Of a stretch of 5,798 nucleotides of DNA, positions 5,717-5,798 are shown piece by piece. The notes under the pieces are model-generated. The model was not told the DNA's origin, did no database searches, and saw only the letters and a program-made list of their open reading frames with translations. How positions within the stretch are numbered: the first letter of the stretch is position 1; every line of letters starts with the position of its first letter. The stretch comes from Hyphomicrobiaceae bacterium UBA2767. GTDB taxonomy: Bacteria; Pseudomonadota; Alphaproteobacteria; Rhizobiales; Methyloligellaceae. The translations under genes were made by a program, and so were the position numbers. The stretch is from positions 19,212 through 25,009 of the forward strand of contig DEIT01000165.1 of the NCBI GenBank assembly GCA_002352635.1, given 5' to 3'.

Positions 5717-5798
5717 TCAAGTTCTGCAGAACCAATCGGTTTTGCGGCCACATTTCAGCCTTAGATTTTCAAAGATTTGAAGCGTCGCAGAAGTCTGT

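Noticed and set aside
5721..5732. Perfect 12-bp palindrome GTTCTGCAGAAC after the last gene
   Set aside because: It has no loop or T-run, and about one such palindrome is expected by chance in a window of this size. It does not fit the alphaproteobacterial LexA direct repeat GTTC-N7-GTTC.

Overview
The window looks like a piece of a proteobacterial chromosome, most likely from an alphaproteobacterium of the rhizobial (Hyphomicrobiales) type. This rests on moderately high GC, GTG starts behind strong Shine-Dalgarno sites, and protein families common in that group. The species cannot be named from the sequence. Six protein genes are supported. No rRNA, tRNA, CRISPR array, insertion sequence or phage gene was seen, and no gene-free stretch reaches 300 bases.

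Left part (1-3937): amino-acid chemistry and transport. A soluble decarboxylase of the phosphatidylserine-decarboxylase superfamily, with the extra N-terminal domain found in the fungal tryptophan decarboxylase PsiD, faces an APC-superfamily basic amino acid/polyamine antiporter-like permease tail to tail, 87 bp apart. Divergent from the permease across a 281-bp regulatory gap is a LysE/RhtB-type amino-acid exporter. The decarboxylase self-cleavage site (GGST), a catalytic-type histidine motif (YHRWH) and the antiporter motifs are all visible. Together they suggest an amino-acid uptake, decarboxylation and amine or amino-acid export module, a logic known from AdiA/AdiC and HdcA/HdcP but here built on a PSD-like pyruvoyl enzyme. 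Related 17-bp sequences in opposite orientation lie at both ends of this block (1-17 and 3921-3937).

Right part (4115-5798): small proteins. A DUF1330 protein on the minus strand is divergent from an antibiotic-biosynthesis-monooxygenase-like protein on the plus strand; both families are small ferredoxin-like alpha/beta folds. Next comes an exported helical protein with two LTxxQ-like motifs, resembling the Spy/CpxP periplasmic chaperones and metal or stress sensors. A 7-2-7 bp palindrome (5064-5079) just upstream of it is a candidate operator. The last two genes share nearly identical translation-initiation leaders with GTG starts.

The most interesting item is the PsiD-like decarboxylase next to an amino-acid antiporter. 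The pairing and motifs are seen in the sequence; the substrate and the physiological role are inference.
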